DNA of 23,191 nt from Fimbriiglobus sp043785105. GTDB lineage: Bacteria > Planctomycetota > Planctomycetia > Gemmatales > Gemmataceae. How positions within the stretch are numbered: position 1 is the first letter of the stretch; every line of letters starts with the position of its first letter. The notes under the pieces were generated by a model. That model was not told where the DNA came from. It ran no database searches and saw nothing but the letters and a program-made list of their open reading frames with translations. The DNA is taken from contig JAYVXO010000040.1 of NCBI GenBank assembly GCA_043785105.1, positions 1-23,191 on the forward strand, given 5' to 3'. The position numbers and the translations under genes were made by a program. Positions 8,479-16,053 of the stretch are shown piece by piece.

Positions 8479-9336
8479 TCAAGATGAACCGTCGGGTGGC
8501 GATTTGGGTTCAAACAACTTGCACGTCCACACCCCACTACGGTGGAGCCAGAACTGGGCGAGGGTTTTTAGCGTTTCGAGGCCGTATTTGGTGCTGCGGC
8601 GGAAGTTGATCGAACTGGCTTCGTTGAAGTAGCGGACCGGGACCGGGATGTCCGCGAGGCGGAAATTGAAGTGGACGGCTTGCACCAAGAATTGGGTGTC
8701 GAACACGAAGTCGTCGCTGTTGCGGTCGAACGGGATGCGCTCCAGCACCGCCCGCCGGTAGATGCGGAACCCGCTGTGGAACTCGCCGAGGTTCTGGCCG
8801 AGGGCCATGTTCTCGATCAGCGTCAAGCCGCGATTGCACACGTACTTCCACCACGGCATCCCACACGCCAGCGCTTCGGACCGGGACCGGATGCGGTTGC
8901 CAAGCACCACGTCACAAATACCGAGTTCGATGAAGCTAAGTGCATGAGGAATCACGCGGCTATCGTATTGGTAGTCGGGGTGAATCATCACCACGATGTC
9001 GGCGCCGTGTTGGAGGCAATACTTGTAACACGTCTTTTGATTGCCACCGTACCCACGATTCACGTCATGCACGATGACCGTCAAGCCCATCGCACGGGCG
9101 ATTTCGACGGTGCGGTCCGTGCTGCAATCATCGACGAGCAAAATCTCATCCACGCTGCCGGGCGGGAAGTCGGCGAGCGTGGCGGCGAGCGTTTTCTCGG
9201 CGTTGTAGGCGGGGAGAACCGCAATGATTTTGTGGTCACGCGGCGGCAACGCCGTGAGCGGCTTCAGCACCGCTTTGACAGGAAACGGGTCGTGCGCAGG
9301 GTTCAGCGGCGGACGATCAAGAAGCGTTTCAGGCAT
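8479..9336 (-). CDS. family 2 glycosyltransferase (dolichyl/polyprenyl-phosphate sugar transferase-like)
   Basis: This is a 285-residue cytoplasmic GT-A enzyme with no membrane segment. It shows PAYNAEKTL at 42-50, VDDCSTDRT at 68-76 (nucleotide-binding Asp pair), NRGYGGNQ at 93-100 and HPDYQYD at 119-125, which occupies the metal-binding DxD-like position. The later GEFHSGFRIYRR and FVFDTQFLVQA segments are typical of the DPM1-like branch that transfers a sugar from a nucleotide donor to a lipid phosphate or glycan acceptor. The acceptor cannot be read from the sequence. It converges on the preceding gene with only eight bases between the stop codons. No strong Shine-Dalgarno sequence is visible ahead of the ATG. 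Confidence 0.87.
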   Translation of the reverse strand: MPETLLDRPPLNPAHDPFPVKAVLKPLTALPPRDHKIIAVLPAYNAEKTLAATLADFPPGSVDEILLVDDCSTDRTVEIARAMGLTVIVHDVNRGYGGNQKTCYKYCLQHGADIVVMIHPDYQYDSRVIPHALSFIELGICDVVLGNRIRSRSEALACGMPWWKYVCNRGLTLIENMALGQNLGEFHSGFRIYRRAVLERIPFDRNSDDFVFDTQFLVQAVHFNFRLADIPVPVRYFNEASSINFRRSTKYGLETLKTLAQFWLHRSGVWTCKLFEPKSPPDGSS

Positions 9337-9412
9337 CGCGTGTCAAACTCAAGGAAGGCGGGCGTAACTAAGGTAGCAGGCATATTGTATTGACGCGATC
9401 AACGCCCTAAGC

Positions 9413-9443
9413 AACCTCACCCCCGGCCCCTCTCCGACGCGGC
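9413..9443. repeat. C-rich intergenic repeat fragment
   Basis: The segment containing CCTCACCCCCGGCCCCTCTC resembles a sequence frequently seen between genes in many bacteria. It lies in the gap between the divergent glycosyltransferase gene and hflX, occurs once in this window, and no function can be assigned. Confidence 0.3.
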
Positions 9444-9590
9444 AGAGGTATGAACACAACTTTTTGACACGGATTTCGCCTTCCGTGCCTACGTCGCTTG
9501 CGTAAAATTGGCTGGCATTCACCACGCCGTGGCTCGCCTTGCGGGAATTGGCTTGGTGCGACAAAATAGACTTGACCCTTATCTTTCCAC

Positions 9591-9596
9591 AAGGAG
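9591..9596 (+). promoter_or_regulatory. ribosome binding site that decides the hflX start
   Basis: AAGGAG with a six-base spacer to ATC at 9603. The frame has no standard start codon between this site and an upstream TGA, so the site points to an ATC initiation codon. The alternative AGGAG at 9649-9653 is 12 bases from GTG 9666, a poor distance. Confidence 0.6.
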
Positions 9597-9602
9597 TTAG
9601 CC

Positions 9603-10925
9603 ATCAGTAAAGCGTTTGAGACGCAGCGGGACGAGTTCTCGGTTAGCCAGGAGAAGGCGGTCCTGGTGTCGGTTTCCTTGCCGGACCGGCCGTGGCTCAC
9701 GGACGACCCGTGCGAAGAAATTCGCGGCCTTGCGGAGTCGGCTGGCGCCCGTGTTGTGGGGGAACTCACGCAGAAGCGGCACGGCATCCAACTCGGCACC
9801 TACGTGGGCACTGGCAAGATTCAGCAACTTCAAGAATTGGTGGAAAGCAGCGATGCGGACGTGGTGATCTTTGACAACGAGTTGACACCGGCGCAAGCCC
9901 GCAACCTCGAAAAAGCCGTCGGCGTGAAGGTGCTGGACCGCTCCGAGGTGATCCTGGACATCTTTGCGACCCGTGCCCAAACCCTCGAAGCCCGCCTGCA
10001 AGTCGAACTGGCGCAACTTGAGTATTCGTTGCCGCGACTGAAGAACATGTGGACCCACTTGTCCCGGCAAGCCGGCGGCGGCATCGGCGTGCGCGGGCCG
10101 GGGGAAACGCAACTGGAGTCCGACCGCCGAATGGCCGGGATGCGGATCCGGGACTTAAAACACAAGCTCGCCGAAGTGCAAGCCCGCAAAGAGCGCGAGG
10201 TGAGGAGCCGGGGCGAGTCGTTCACGGTCTCGCTCGTCGGCTACACCAACGCGGGCAAATCGCGGTTGATGAACAGCTTGACCAAAGCGGGCGTTTACGT
10301 GGAAAACAAACTGTTCTCCACCCTCGACACCCGCACGCGCCAATGGCACATCAAAGACTTCGGCAAAGTGTTGCTGTCGGACACCGTCGGGTTCGTCCGC
10401 AACCTACCGCACGACCTCGTGGCGTCCTTCAAAGCGACCCTCGCGGAAGCGCGGCACGCCAAGCTGTTGCTGCACATCGTCGATGCGAGTAGCCCTCTTG
10501 CGGAGGAACACATCCGGGCCGTGATGGAGGTTTTGAAGGAGTTGGAGTGCGACAAGAAGCCGATGATTCTGGTCCTCAACAAGATCGACCGCGTACCCGA
10601 TCGGTCGTTCCTGGACGTGTTGAAAGCCCACCATCCGAAGGCCGTCGCCATCAGTGCGGTGTCCGGCGAAGGCGTGCAAGAACTGATTGACGCCGTGATC
10701 GAAGCCCTCGCCACCGACATCGCCGCCGCCGAGATTGTGCTGCCCGCTGGCAACGGCAAACTGCTCGCGTTCCTGAACGCCCACACCGAAATCTACCGCC
10801 AAGAGTTTCGCGGCAACGACGTGGTGATCCGGTGCTATCTGCCGAAGCACTTGCTGTATCAGGTGGAGGGCGAAGGGGTGAGTGTTAAGTATTTGAAGCA
10901 AGAAGTGGTGCAGGAAGCAATTTGA
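9603..10925 (+). CDS. hflX: HflX ribosome-associated GTPase, apparent ATC start
   Basis: This is a GTPase that binds and splits 50S/70S ribosomes during stress. The N-terminal HflX domain (QLGTYVGTGKIQQL, FDNELTPAQARNLE, DRSEVILDIFATRAQTLEA) and the signature RGPGETQLESDRR are present. The G domain shows GYTNAGKS (213-220), DTVGF and NKID (326-329). The conserved frame extends upstream of the first GTG (9666) with ISKAFETQRDEFSVSQEKAVLV, which contains the first beta strand of the HflX domain. In that extension there is no ATG, GTG or TTG back to a TGA at 9573. Instead AAGGAG (9591-9596) lies six bases before ATC (9603). I therefore place the start at ATC, giving 440 residues; GTG 9666 would give 419 and cut the first strand. 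A palindromic terminator follows. Confidence 0.85.
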   Translation: MSKAFETQRDEFSVSQEKAVLVSVSLPDRPWLTDDPCEEIRGLAESAGARVVGELTQKRHGIQLGTYVGTGKIQQLQELVESSDADVVIFDNELTPAQARNLEKAVGVKVLDRSEVILDIFATRAQTLEARLQVELAQLEYSLPRLKNMWTHLSRQAGGGIGVRGPGETQLESDRRMAGMRIRDLKHKLAEVQARKEREVRSRGESFTVSLVGYTNAGKSRLMNSLTKAGVYVENKLFSTLDTRTRQWHIKDFGKVLLSDTVGFVRNLPHDLVASFKATLAEARHAKLLLHIVDASSPLAEEHIRAVMEVLKELECDKKPMILVLNKIDRVPDRSFLDVLKAHHPKAVAISAVSGEGVQELIDAVIEALATDIAAAEIVLPAGNGKLLAFLNAHTEIYRQEFRGNDVVIRCYLPKHLLYQVEGEGVSVKYLKQEVVQEAI

Positions 10926-10931
10926 CCGAGC

Positions 10932-10961
10932 AAAGCCCACGGACGATCGTCCGTGGGCTTT
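10932..10961. terminator. perfect 30-bp palindromic terminator between convergent genes
   Basis: The arm AAAGCCCACGGACGA is exactly mirrored by its reverse complement, centred at GATC, so the element reads A-tract, stem, T-tract on both strands. It lies six bases after hflX and 16 bases after the end of the converging minus-strand gene and can stop transcription from both sides. A near-identical copy follows rho at 18137-18166. Confidence 0.85.
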
Positions 10962-10977
10962 CCGCCCATCTCAAACT

Positions 10978-12507
10978 TTAGCGCACTCGCGCTTTGAACT
11001 TCACCATGCCACTTTGCCCCGGTGCGATGGGTCCGGGGATCTCGAACCGCACGACTGCGGAGCCGGCTTCGTTATCGACCGAGGTCACGTTGGCAGGGCG
11101 ATCGGTTTGGGCGGAGCCGGCGATGTACGAAAGGCGACCACTGAGGCTGTCACTCAGGATCAAATCCGTGGCGGGCTTCGTGGTGCCGTTGCGGTACTTG
11201 ATCGTGAACGTGACGACTTCACCCGCTTGGACTGGGCCGGTTGGCTCGACCGATTTTGTCACGACGATCTGATCTGGGGTGTTGGTAATCTCATCCACTT
11301 CCAGCGTTCCAACGACGACTTGGACGCCGGATACGGTGGCCATGCCTTGCACCTTGCTCAGGCTGATGAACGTATGAACCCCTTCCCGGACCACCACGAT
11401 TGCAGGGCGAACACGGCTGTCGAAGCCGAGGGGTTTGTCACGGTTAATGGCGGCCATCGGCGCGTTGTTCGAGCTAGCGACGACGCGGCTTAACACTTGC
11501 GTGGTGGCATCCAGGCTGTGCGCGACTTGCACGCCACCCGGCATCACTTCGACTTTACGTACCACGTAGCGCGGCGAGCAAATGCAGACTTCGTTCGACG
11601 TGGCGACCCGGCGTTTGCCGTTCATGGTGTATTCGAGCGCGACATCCGTCGGGTTCAAACCGCCCAGTCGTTGACCGAGACCAATCCCGAGAATCGCGCC
11701 TTTATCGCCGCCGTCCGTGAGGCATTCTTCGGTCGTCGGTTTCGGGCCGATGATCGGGTCGTAGAGCGGGATACCGGCGCAAGGCAACATCGCGGGTGCG
11801 GCCGGTGCGGGCAGTGTGTTTTGGCCGGGGAGCAAGATCGTACCGGCGACCGTGGCGTGGGCCAGTTCTTCCGGTTCGGGTTTGCGATCGCCCATGCGTA
11901 AAATTGCCACGAGGCGACCGTTGTCGCGTGCCGCGTCCATCGCGCCGTCGAGTGTGATGTCGGTGAATTCGAGCGGCTGGTCGGGCTTCGCTTCGATCGG
12001 CACGGCTTTCGTGGGGTCTTCGAGGTAGATCACTTTCGTCACGAGCGTGCCGCCGAGGGCGCGGTCGATGTCCGCTTTGGTAATCAGAATCGGCGCGGGG
12101 AATTCCATGTACTTCATGCCCGGTCGGGGCACCAGACTGCCGACCACTTCGAGGACCGGGTAAAGCCGCTCCGTCGGGTGGCCGGGTAGGTTCGCCAGTT
12201 CGAGAACGTACCGATAGCCGGGGCGGAAGCCTGCCGTGACCGGGGTGGCAAAAATCTTCCCTGTGGCGGGGCCGGGTTGAAGCACAACCTTCACCCCGTC
12301 CGGTGCGAGAATACGACCGGCCAACACCGGGGCGGGTGGCCCCATCGGCGGGCAGGTTTGACGTGGCATCGTGGGATGCGGATAACCCATGTACGGCATG
12401 AGCGGCGAGGACATCTGTGTCGAAGGGGCACACCCCTGCGCACACCCCGGAGCCATCGGCGGGTTCACTAGCACCATCGGTAGCAGCAAGCTGAGTGTCG
12501 CGTTCAT
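10978..12507 (-). CDS. exported protein with C-terminal DUF11-type repeat domain
   Basis: This is a 509-residue protein. The N-terminus has a short hydrophobic stretch (LSLLLPMVLV) consistent with export, then a Pro/Met/Cys-rich linker. Residues about 98-166 (GYRYVLELANLPGHPTERLYPVLEV ... LVTKVIYLEDP) match a region of the lipoprotein encoded just upstream. A second shared stretch, GRLVAILRMGDR, follows. The last 98 residues (VTKSVEPTGPVQAGEVVTFTIKYRN ... GQSGMVKFKARV) form an Ig-like DUF11 / TIGR01451 domain found in bacterial surface and outer-membrane-complex proteins. It probably acts in the cell envelope; a catalytic role is not indicated. GAGG stands ten bases before the ATG. A hairpin separates it from the upstream partner gene. 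Confidence 0.75.
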   Translation of the reverse strand: MNATLSLLLPMVLVNPPMAPGCAQGCAPSTQMSSPLMPYMGYPHPTMPRQTCPPMGPPAPVLAGRILAPDGVKVVLQPGPATGKIFATPVTAGFRPGYRYVLELANLPGHPTERLYPVLEVVGSLVPRPGMKYMEFPAPILITKADIDRALGGTLVTKVIYLEDPTKAVPIEAKPDQPLEFTDITLDGAMDAARDNGRLVAILRMGDRKPEPEELAHATVAGTILLPGQNTLPAPAAPAMLPCAGIPLYDPIIGPKPTTEECLTDGGDKGAILGIGLGQRLGGLNPTDVALEYTMNGKRRVATSNEVCICSPRYVVRKVEVMPGGVQVAHSLDATTQVLSRVVASSNNAPMAAINRDKPLGFDSRVRPAIVVVREGVHTFISLSKVQGMATVSGVQVVVGTLEVDEITNTPDQIVVTKSVEPTGPVQAGEVVTFTIKYRNGTTKPATDLILSDSLSGRLSYIAGSAQTDRPANVTSVDNEAGSAVVRFEIPGPIAPGQSGMVKFKARVR

Positions 12508-12532
12508 GACCGGGGTTCCTCAGGACAAAAGA

Positions 12533-12559
12533 CGGCGACTCGCTTCCCGCGAGTCGCCG
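12533..12559 (-). terminator. intercistronic terminator or attenuator between the two envelope genes
   Basis: On the minus strand CGGCGACTCGC, a GGGAA loop and GCGAGTCGCCG form a perfect 11-bp stem followed by TCTTTTGTCC. It lies about 20 bases after the lipoprotein stop and about 25 bases before the next start. It either ends the first transcript or lowers expression of the second gene. Confidence 0.7.
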
Positions 12560-12580
12560 GTGCTTCCAACGTCAAACGGG

Positions 12581-13786
12581 TTAGTTCAAGCTCGGCAAGC
12601 TGATTGGTCGGCTCAGTGTTGGCGACTTGACTCCACTCGGCAGTGGTGCAGGCGTCACGGTTGCGGGGCTAGCCGTTGGCCGTGTGATCGACGGCATCGT
12701 CATTGGTGCGGTCGTCGGCATAGTCATTGGAGGCGCACTCGGTGCCATCATGCGGGGTGGTGCGGATTGCATCGCAATACCACCACCGACTGGGGCGTCC
12801 AGTGCGGGCGTGTTCGGGTCTTGCAGATCGACGTTACCGATGCGGACCACGGCCAGGATCGTCCCGCGACGGTTGGCTTCTTCGAGCGGGTTGACACCCG
12901 GTTCGAGGCGGGTCGAAACGACTTCTTCGGCACCGGCCACGGCGGCCAAGTCCTGGAACTTCTCGTCCGGTAGGTAGATCACCTTCACGACGAGGTTGCC
13001 CGCTTTCACTTGGTCGAAGTCTTCATCCGTGAAGGTCACCGGCACCGTGTTGTGCGACAAGTACGTGACCGTCTTCGCGGTCGCCGGGTACACTTCGAGC
13101 GTCGGGTAGTATTGCTTGCCCGGCTGGTTCGGAATGCTACTCAGCCGCAGGCGGTACATGTTCATTTGTGGGAAGTTGTACCGGGCAGGGGCTTCCAGGC
13201 CGGATTCGGGGAAGCTACCACCAGCCGATTGCCAGGTGATCTTCATGCCCGCTGGGTTGCCGAAGCGGATCGACGTGCGACCACCCGCATACATCCCTTG
13301 GTACATCCCACCACCTGGGCCACCCGCACCGATTGCTGCCACGGCGCCATACGGCCCCATCGCAGGAACCGGGACAATGCCGCCACGCCCCATCATGTTC
13401 TGGAAGCCGCTCGTGGTCGGTCCGTAAGCCGGCAAGCCGCCCCCGGCACCGGGCGCACAACCGGCAGGGCCACAACCCGCACCGGATGTCATCCCGCCAC
13501 TCCCATTGCCAACGACCGCAAAGCCAGCGGTTGGCGAGATGACGTTTTTGAAGCTGCCGTTGCGGACATCGGCCCGAACGACGCCGGCGCCTTCTTTGCC
13601 ACTTGGCATTTGTGCGGCGGCAGTTACGTGAATTGGCTCGTTGGTCGGCCCTTTCACGTTAGTGATTTCTTGCATCCGGGTCGCTTGGCCGAATGGCCGC
13701 GCCCCGTCTTGGGCCGTGTTCCCACTCGGGCTAACACAGCCCCCCAGCCCGGCCAATAACACAATCGCGGCGGCAGTACGTTTCAT
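12581..13786 (-). CDS. Gly/Met/Pro-rich lipoprotein sharing a domain with its downstream neighbour
   Basis: This is a 401-residue protein if started at 13786, which is preceded by a G-rich binding site on the minus strand; the longer frame to 13864 has none. MKRTAAAIVLLAGLGGC is a lipoprotein signal with Cys17 as the lipidated residue. A low-complexity region rich in Gly, Met and Pro (about 95-170) follows. Then comes a domain at 203-272 (YRLRLSSIPNQPGKQYYPTLEVYP ... LVVKVIYLPDEKF) and RGTILAVVRIG, both with counterparts in the adjacent gene. The tail is a Pro/Thr/Met repeat (MAPSAPPMTMPTTAPMTMPS). It is probably anchored in the membrane facing the periplasm. Function is unknown; I infer a structural envelope role. 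Confidence 0.8.
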   Translation of the reverse strand: MKRTAAAIVLLAGLGGCVSPSGNTAQDGARPFGQATRMQEITNVKGPTNEPIHVTAAAQMPSGKEGAGVVRADVRNGSFKNVISPTAGFAVVGNGSGGMTSGAGCGPAGCAPGAGGGLPAYGPTTSGFQNMMGRGGIVPVPAMGPYGAVAAIGAGGPGGGMYQGMYAGGRTSIRFGNPAGMKITWQSAGGSFPESGLEAPARYNFPQMNMYRLRLSSIPNQPGKQYYPTLEVYPATAKTVTYLSHNTVPVTFTDEDFDQVKAGNLVVKVIYLPDEKFQDLAAVAGAEEVVSTRLEPGVNPLEEANRRGTILAVVRIGNVDLQDPNTPALDAPVGGGIAMQSAPPRMMAPSAPPMTMPTTAPMTMPSITRPTASPATVTPAPLPSGVKSPTLSRPISLPSLN

Positions 13787-14024
13787 GGTCCCCCCCATTG
13801 AACAGTTCGCCCCATAACGGCCGGACGACGACCGAAGCTCCCGAAAGGCACCGAATCGGTACACTCTCTTGTTTCACGTTCAGCATCGACAAATCAGCCG
13901 CCCGAACTTTGCACAAATTCGGAACACTCGGCACATTCGATCGCGTCAATGGTAAATGGGGCAAGGTAGGGCGGTTTTTGCAGACCGCGTCAGACGTGAT
14001 TTGGTAGATTTGGTCGAGCAGTTT

Positions 14025-14077
14025 CCTGGGGTGCGCGAAACGCGACCCCAGGCTAATGGCTGTAATCCCTTCGGGAT
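14025..14077 (-). repeat. two-hairpin REP-like element, inverted copy
   Basis: Read on the minus strand it is ATCCC-GAA-GGGAT, a spacer containing CAGCCATTAG, then a hairpin with arms CCTGGGGT and ACCCCAGG. It has the same architecture as the two plus-strand copies 3' of it, but with different loops, so structure is kept while the loop sequence varies. Confidence 0.7.
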
Positions 14078-14121
14078 AAAGACACCCCGAGGCATCCCGG
14101 TGGGGATCAAAACAACCTGAA

Positions 14122-14178
14122 GCATCCCGGTAGGGATGCCAGCGATTAGCCTGGGGTTGAGCGCAGCGACACCCCAGG
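14122..14178 (+). repeat. two-hairpin REP-like element, direct copy 1
   Basis: Hairpin GCATCCC-GGTA-GGGATGC, the spacer CAGCGATTAG, then hairpin CCTGGGGT-loop-ACCCCAGG. It is 57 nt long. It differs from copy 2 at one base in the second hairpin. A partial extra first hairpin (GCATCCCGGTGGGGAT) lies just upstream at about 14092-14107. Confidence 0.85.
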
Positions 14179-14201
14179 TATCAGCACCCTCCCGTTTCAA
14201 C

Positions 14202-14258
14202 GCATCCCGGTAGGGATGCCAGCGATTAGCCTGGGATTGAGCGCAGCGACACCCCAGG
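14202..14258 (+). repeat. two-hairpin REP-like element, direct copy 2
   Basis: This 57-nt copy starts 80 nt after copy 1 and is identical to it apart from one base (CCTGGGAT in place of CCTGGGGT). No transposase of the REP-associated type is encoded in the window. Confidence 0.85.
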
Positions 14259-14349
14259 TTCTCTTCGCACACACCAAAACTGGATGAACCAAAACTCGCA
14301 AAGCCCCAACTTCCGATTGGAGCATTTTTAGATTCAATGTAGCGTCCGG

Positions 14350-14408
14350 GTTAGCCCGACGCGCGAGCGAGGGGTTCGGTCGGCCCCTCGCTCGCGCGTC
14401 GGGCTAAC
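14350..14408. repeat. 25-bp perfect inverted repeat with 9-nt loop
   Basis: The left arm (14350-14374, starting GTTAGCCCGACGCGCGAG) and the right arm (14384-14408, ending CGCGTCGGGCTAAC) are exact reverse complements around TTCGGTCGG. It lies in the 13787-14577 gap, between the REP-like cluster and dnaB. There is no T tract, so it is more likely a repeat or cruciform element than a terminator. Confidence 0.85.
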
Positions 14409-14577
14409 AAGAACCGCCAGATTGATGATGAAAGTGCGCTAGCCTAGCGACACCCCCAGTCAAAAACCGCTCTGTCCAAACTGGGTTGGGGTGGGTATGC
14501 GGGGGACATTTGCTGTTGGGTGGGTTGGGAATAGGCTGTCTGTTGGCGAACCCCGTCTGTGATTTTGAGGTTTCCTG

Positions 14578-15951
14578 ATGTCCGTTGATTTACTGCCCTC
14601 GGATCGTCTGCCGCCACAAAGTCGGGAAGCCGAAAAGGGCGTCATTGGGAGCGTGTTGCGGGACAACCAGGTGTTGTCGGACTTGCTGCAGATCATCCGG
14701 CCCGACAACTTCTACTTCGACGCCCACCAGAAGATTTTCCAGATCGTCATCGACTTGTACAACGACGGCAAGCCGGTCGATTTGGTCATTTTGCACGAAG
14801 CGTTAAAGGCGAAGAAACAACTCGAAGACGTAGGCGGGGTGGCGTACCTCGCGGAGTTGTGGGACGCCGCGCCGACGGCGGCGAACGCGGAGTATTACGC
14901 CCGGATCGTGCGGGATAAGGCATTAGTGCGGAACCTGATTCACACCAGCACGGAATTGCTGCGAGACGCTTACGACGGTGTCACGTCCGCCGACGAACTG
15001 CTGGGCCAAGCCGAACGCAAGATTCTGGACATCGCCGAGAAGGGCACGACCGGCGAGACGTTCACGCTCGAACGGACCCTGATCGACACCTTCAACCGCA
15101 TCGACGAACGCGCCGGGAAGGCCCACCTGAGCGTGACCGGGTTGGGGACGGGGTACGTCGATTTGGACAACATGACCGCCGGGCTGCACAACAACGAACT
15201 CGTGATTATTGCCGCCCGGCCGTCGGTCGGGAAAACCGCGTTCGCGCTCAACGTTGTGCGACACGTGATCCTGGAAGACCGCCAGCCGGTGTTCTTCGTC
15301 AGCCTGGAAATGTCGCGGTTAGAGTTGGCCGAACGGTTGTTGTGTTGCCAAGGCCGCGTCGATAGCCACCGGCTGCGCAAAGGAACTCTGGATAGCAACG
15401 AGATTCAGAAACTGATGGCCGCCGGGGACACGCTGCGGGGCAACGCCCACGCGGGCTTCGTGAAGCTGTTCATTGATGATTCGCCCGCCCAGTCGATGCT
15501 ACGCATCTCCGCGAATGCGCGACGGCTCAAGTTACGGCACGATATTCGGTTGGTGGTGATTGATTATTTGCAGCTCATCGAACCGGAAAACCGTCGTGAC
15601 CCCCGTCAAGAGCAGGTGGCCCAGATCAGCCGCCGGTTGAAGTTCTTGGCGAAGGAATTGCAACTCCCAGTGATCGCACTTGCCCAGGTGAACCGCGCCT
15701 CCGAAGACCGCCAAGACCACAAACCGCGCCTATCCGACTTACGGGAAAGCGGTTCGATTGAACAAGACGCCGACACCGTAATGCTGCTGCACCGCCCCGG
15801 CAAATTCGACGGCACGCAAGAAGACAACGTCCTCGAAATCATCATCGGCAAGCAACGCAACGGCCCCACCGGCGAAATCACGTTGGCCTACCTCAAGCAA
15901 TACATGCGCTACGAAAACTTCGCCGCCGACAGCAACTACGGCGGAATCTGA
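14578..15951 (+). CDS. dnaB: replicative DNA helicase DnaB
   Basis: This is a 457-residue hexameric helicase that unwinds DNA at the replication fork and recruits primase. The N-terminal DnaB domain (LPPQSREAEKGVIGSVLRDN ... GGVAYLAELWDAAPTAANAEYYARIVRDKA) is followed by a linker and the RecA-like C-terminal domain. That domain has Walker A ARPSVGKT (213-220), Walker B LVVIDYLQL (325-333), the arginine-containing SRRLKFLAKEL and the closing LRESGSIEQDADTVMLLHR and GKQRNGPTG motifs. Length is normal and no intein is present. GAGG precedes the ATG at suitable spacing. It is transcribed in the same direction as rho, but a long gap makes a shared transcript uncertain. Confidence 0.97.
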   Translation: MSVDLLPSDRLPPQSREAEKGVIGSVLRDNQVLSDLLQIIRPDNFYFDAHQKIFQIVIDLYNDGKPVDLVILHEALKAKKQLEDVGGVAYLAELWDAAPTAANAEYYARIVRDKALVRNLIHTSTELLRDAYDGVTSADELLGQAERKILDIAEKGTTGETFTLERTLIDTFNRIDERAGKAHLSVTGLGTGYVDLDNMTAGLHNNELVIIAARPSVGKTAFALNVVRHVILEDRQPVFFVSLEMSRLELAERLLCCQGRVDSHRLRKGTLDSNEIQKLMAAGDTLRGNAHAGFVKLFIDDSPAQSMLRISANARRLKLRHDIRLVVIDYLQLIEPENRRDPRQEQVAQISRRLKFLAKELQLPVIALAQVNRASEDRQDHKPRLSDLRESGSIEQDADTVMLLHRPGKFDGTQEDNVLEIIIGKQRNGPTGEITLAYLKQYMRYENFAADSNYGGI

Positions 15952-15970
15952 GCCTCAAAAAACCGTATTC

Positions 15971-16053
15971 ACCACAGAGGGCACAGAGAGCCACGGAGAA
16001 GAGTAAAGACGTGTTTTGGATTTTGCTCTGTGGCTCTCCGTGCCCTGTGTGGT
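15971..16053. repeat. ACCACAGAG inverted repeat, full copy
   Basis: The left arm beginning ACCACAGAGGGCACAGAGAG pairs with the right arm ending TCCGTGCCCTGTGTGGT over about 28 positions, with three differences, two of them compatible with G-U pairing. It begins about 20 bases after dnaB. Related copies occur at 22213-22287 (full) and 268-303 (half). Confidence 0.75.

Noticed and set aside
11702..12445. 247-codon minus-strand ORF inside the DUF11 protein gene
   Set aside because: Arg-rich out-of-frame shadow of the DUF11 gene, whose own frame has recognisable domains.
13010..13759. 249-codon plus-strand ORF opposite the lipoprotein gene
   Set aside because: Arg/Thr/Pro-rich shadow; the minus strand has a lipoprotein signal, binding site and a domain shared with its neighbour.
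14122..14258. CRISPR array
   Set aside because: Only two direct copies with one 23-nt gap, each copy being two hairpins, and no cas genes nearby; it fits a REP-like cluster instead.
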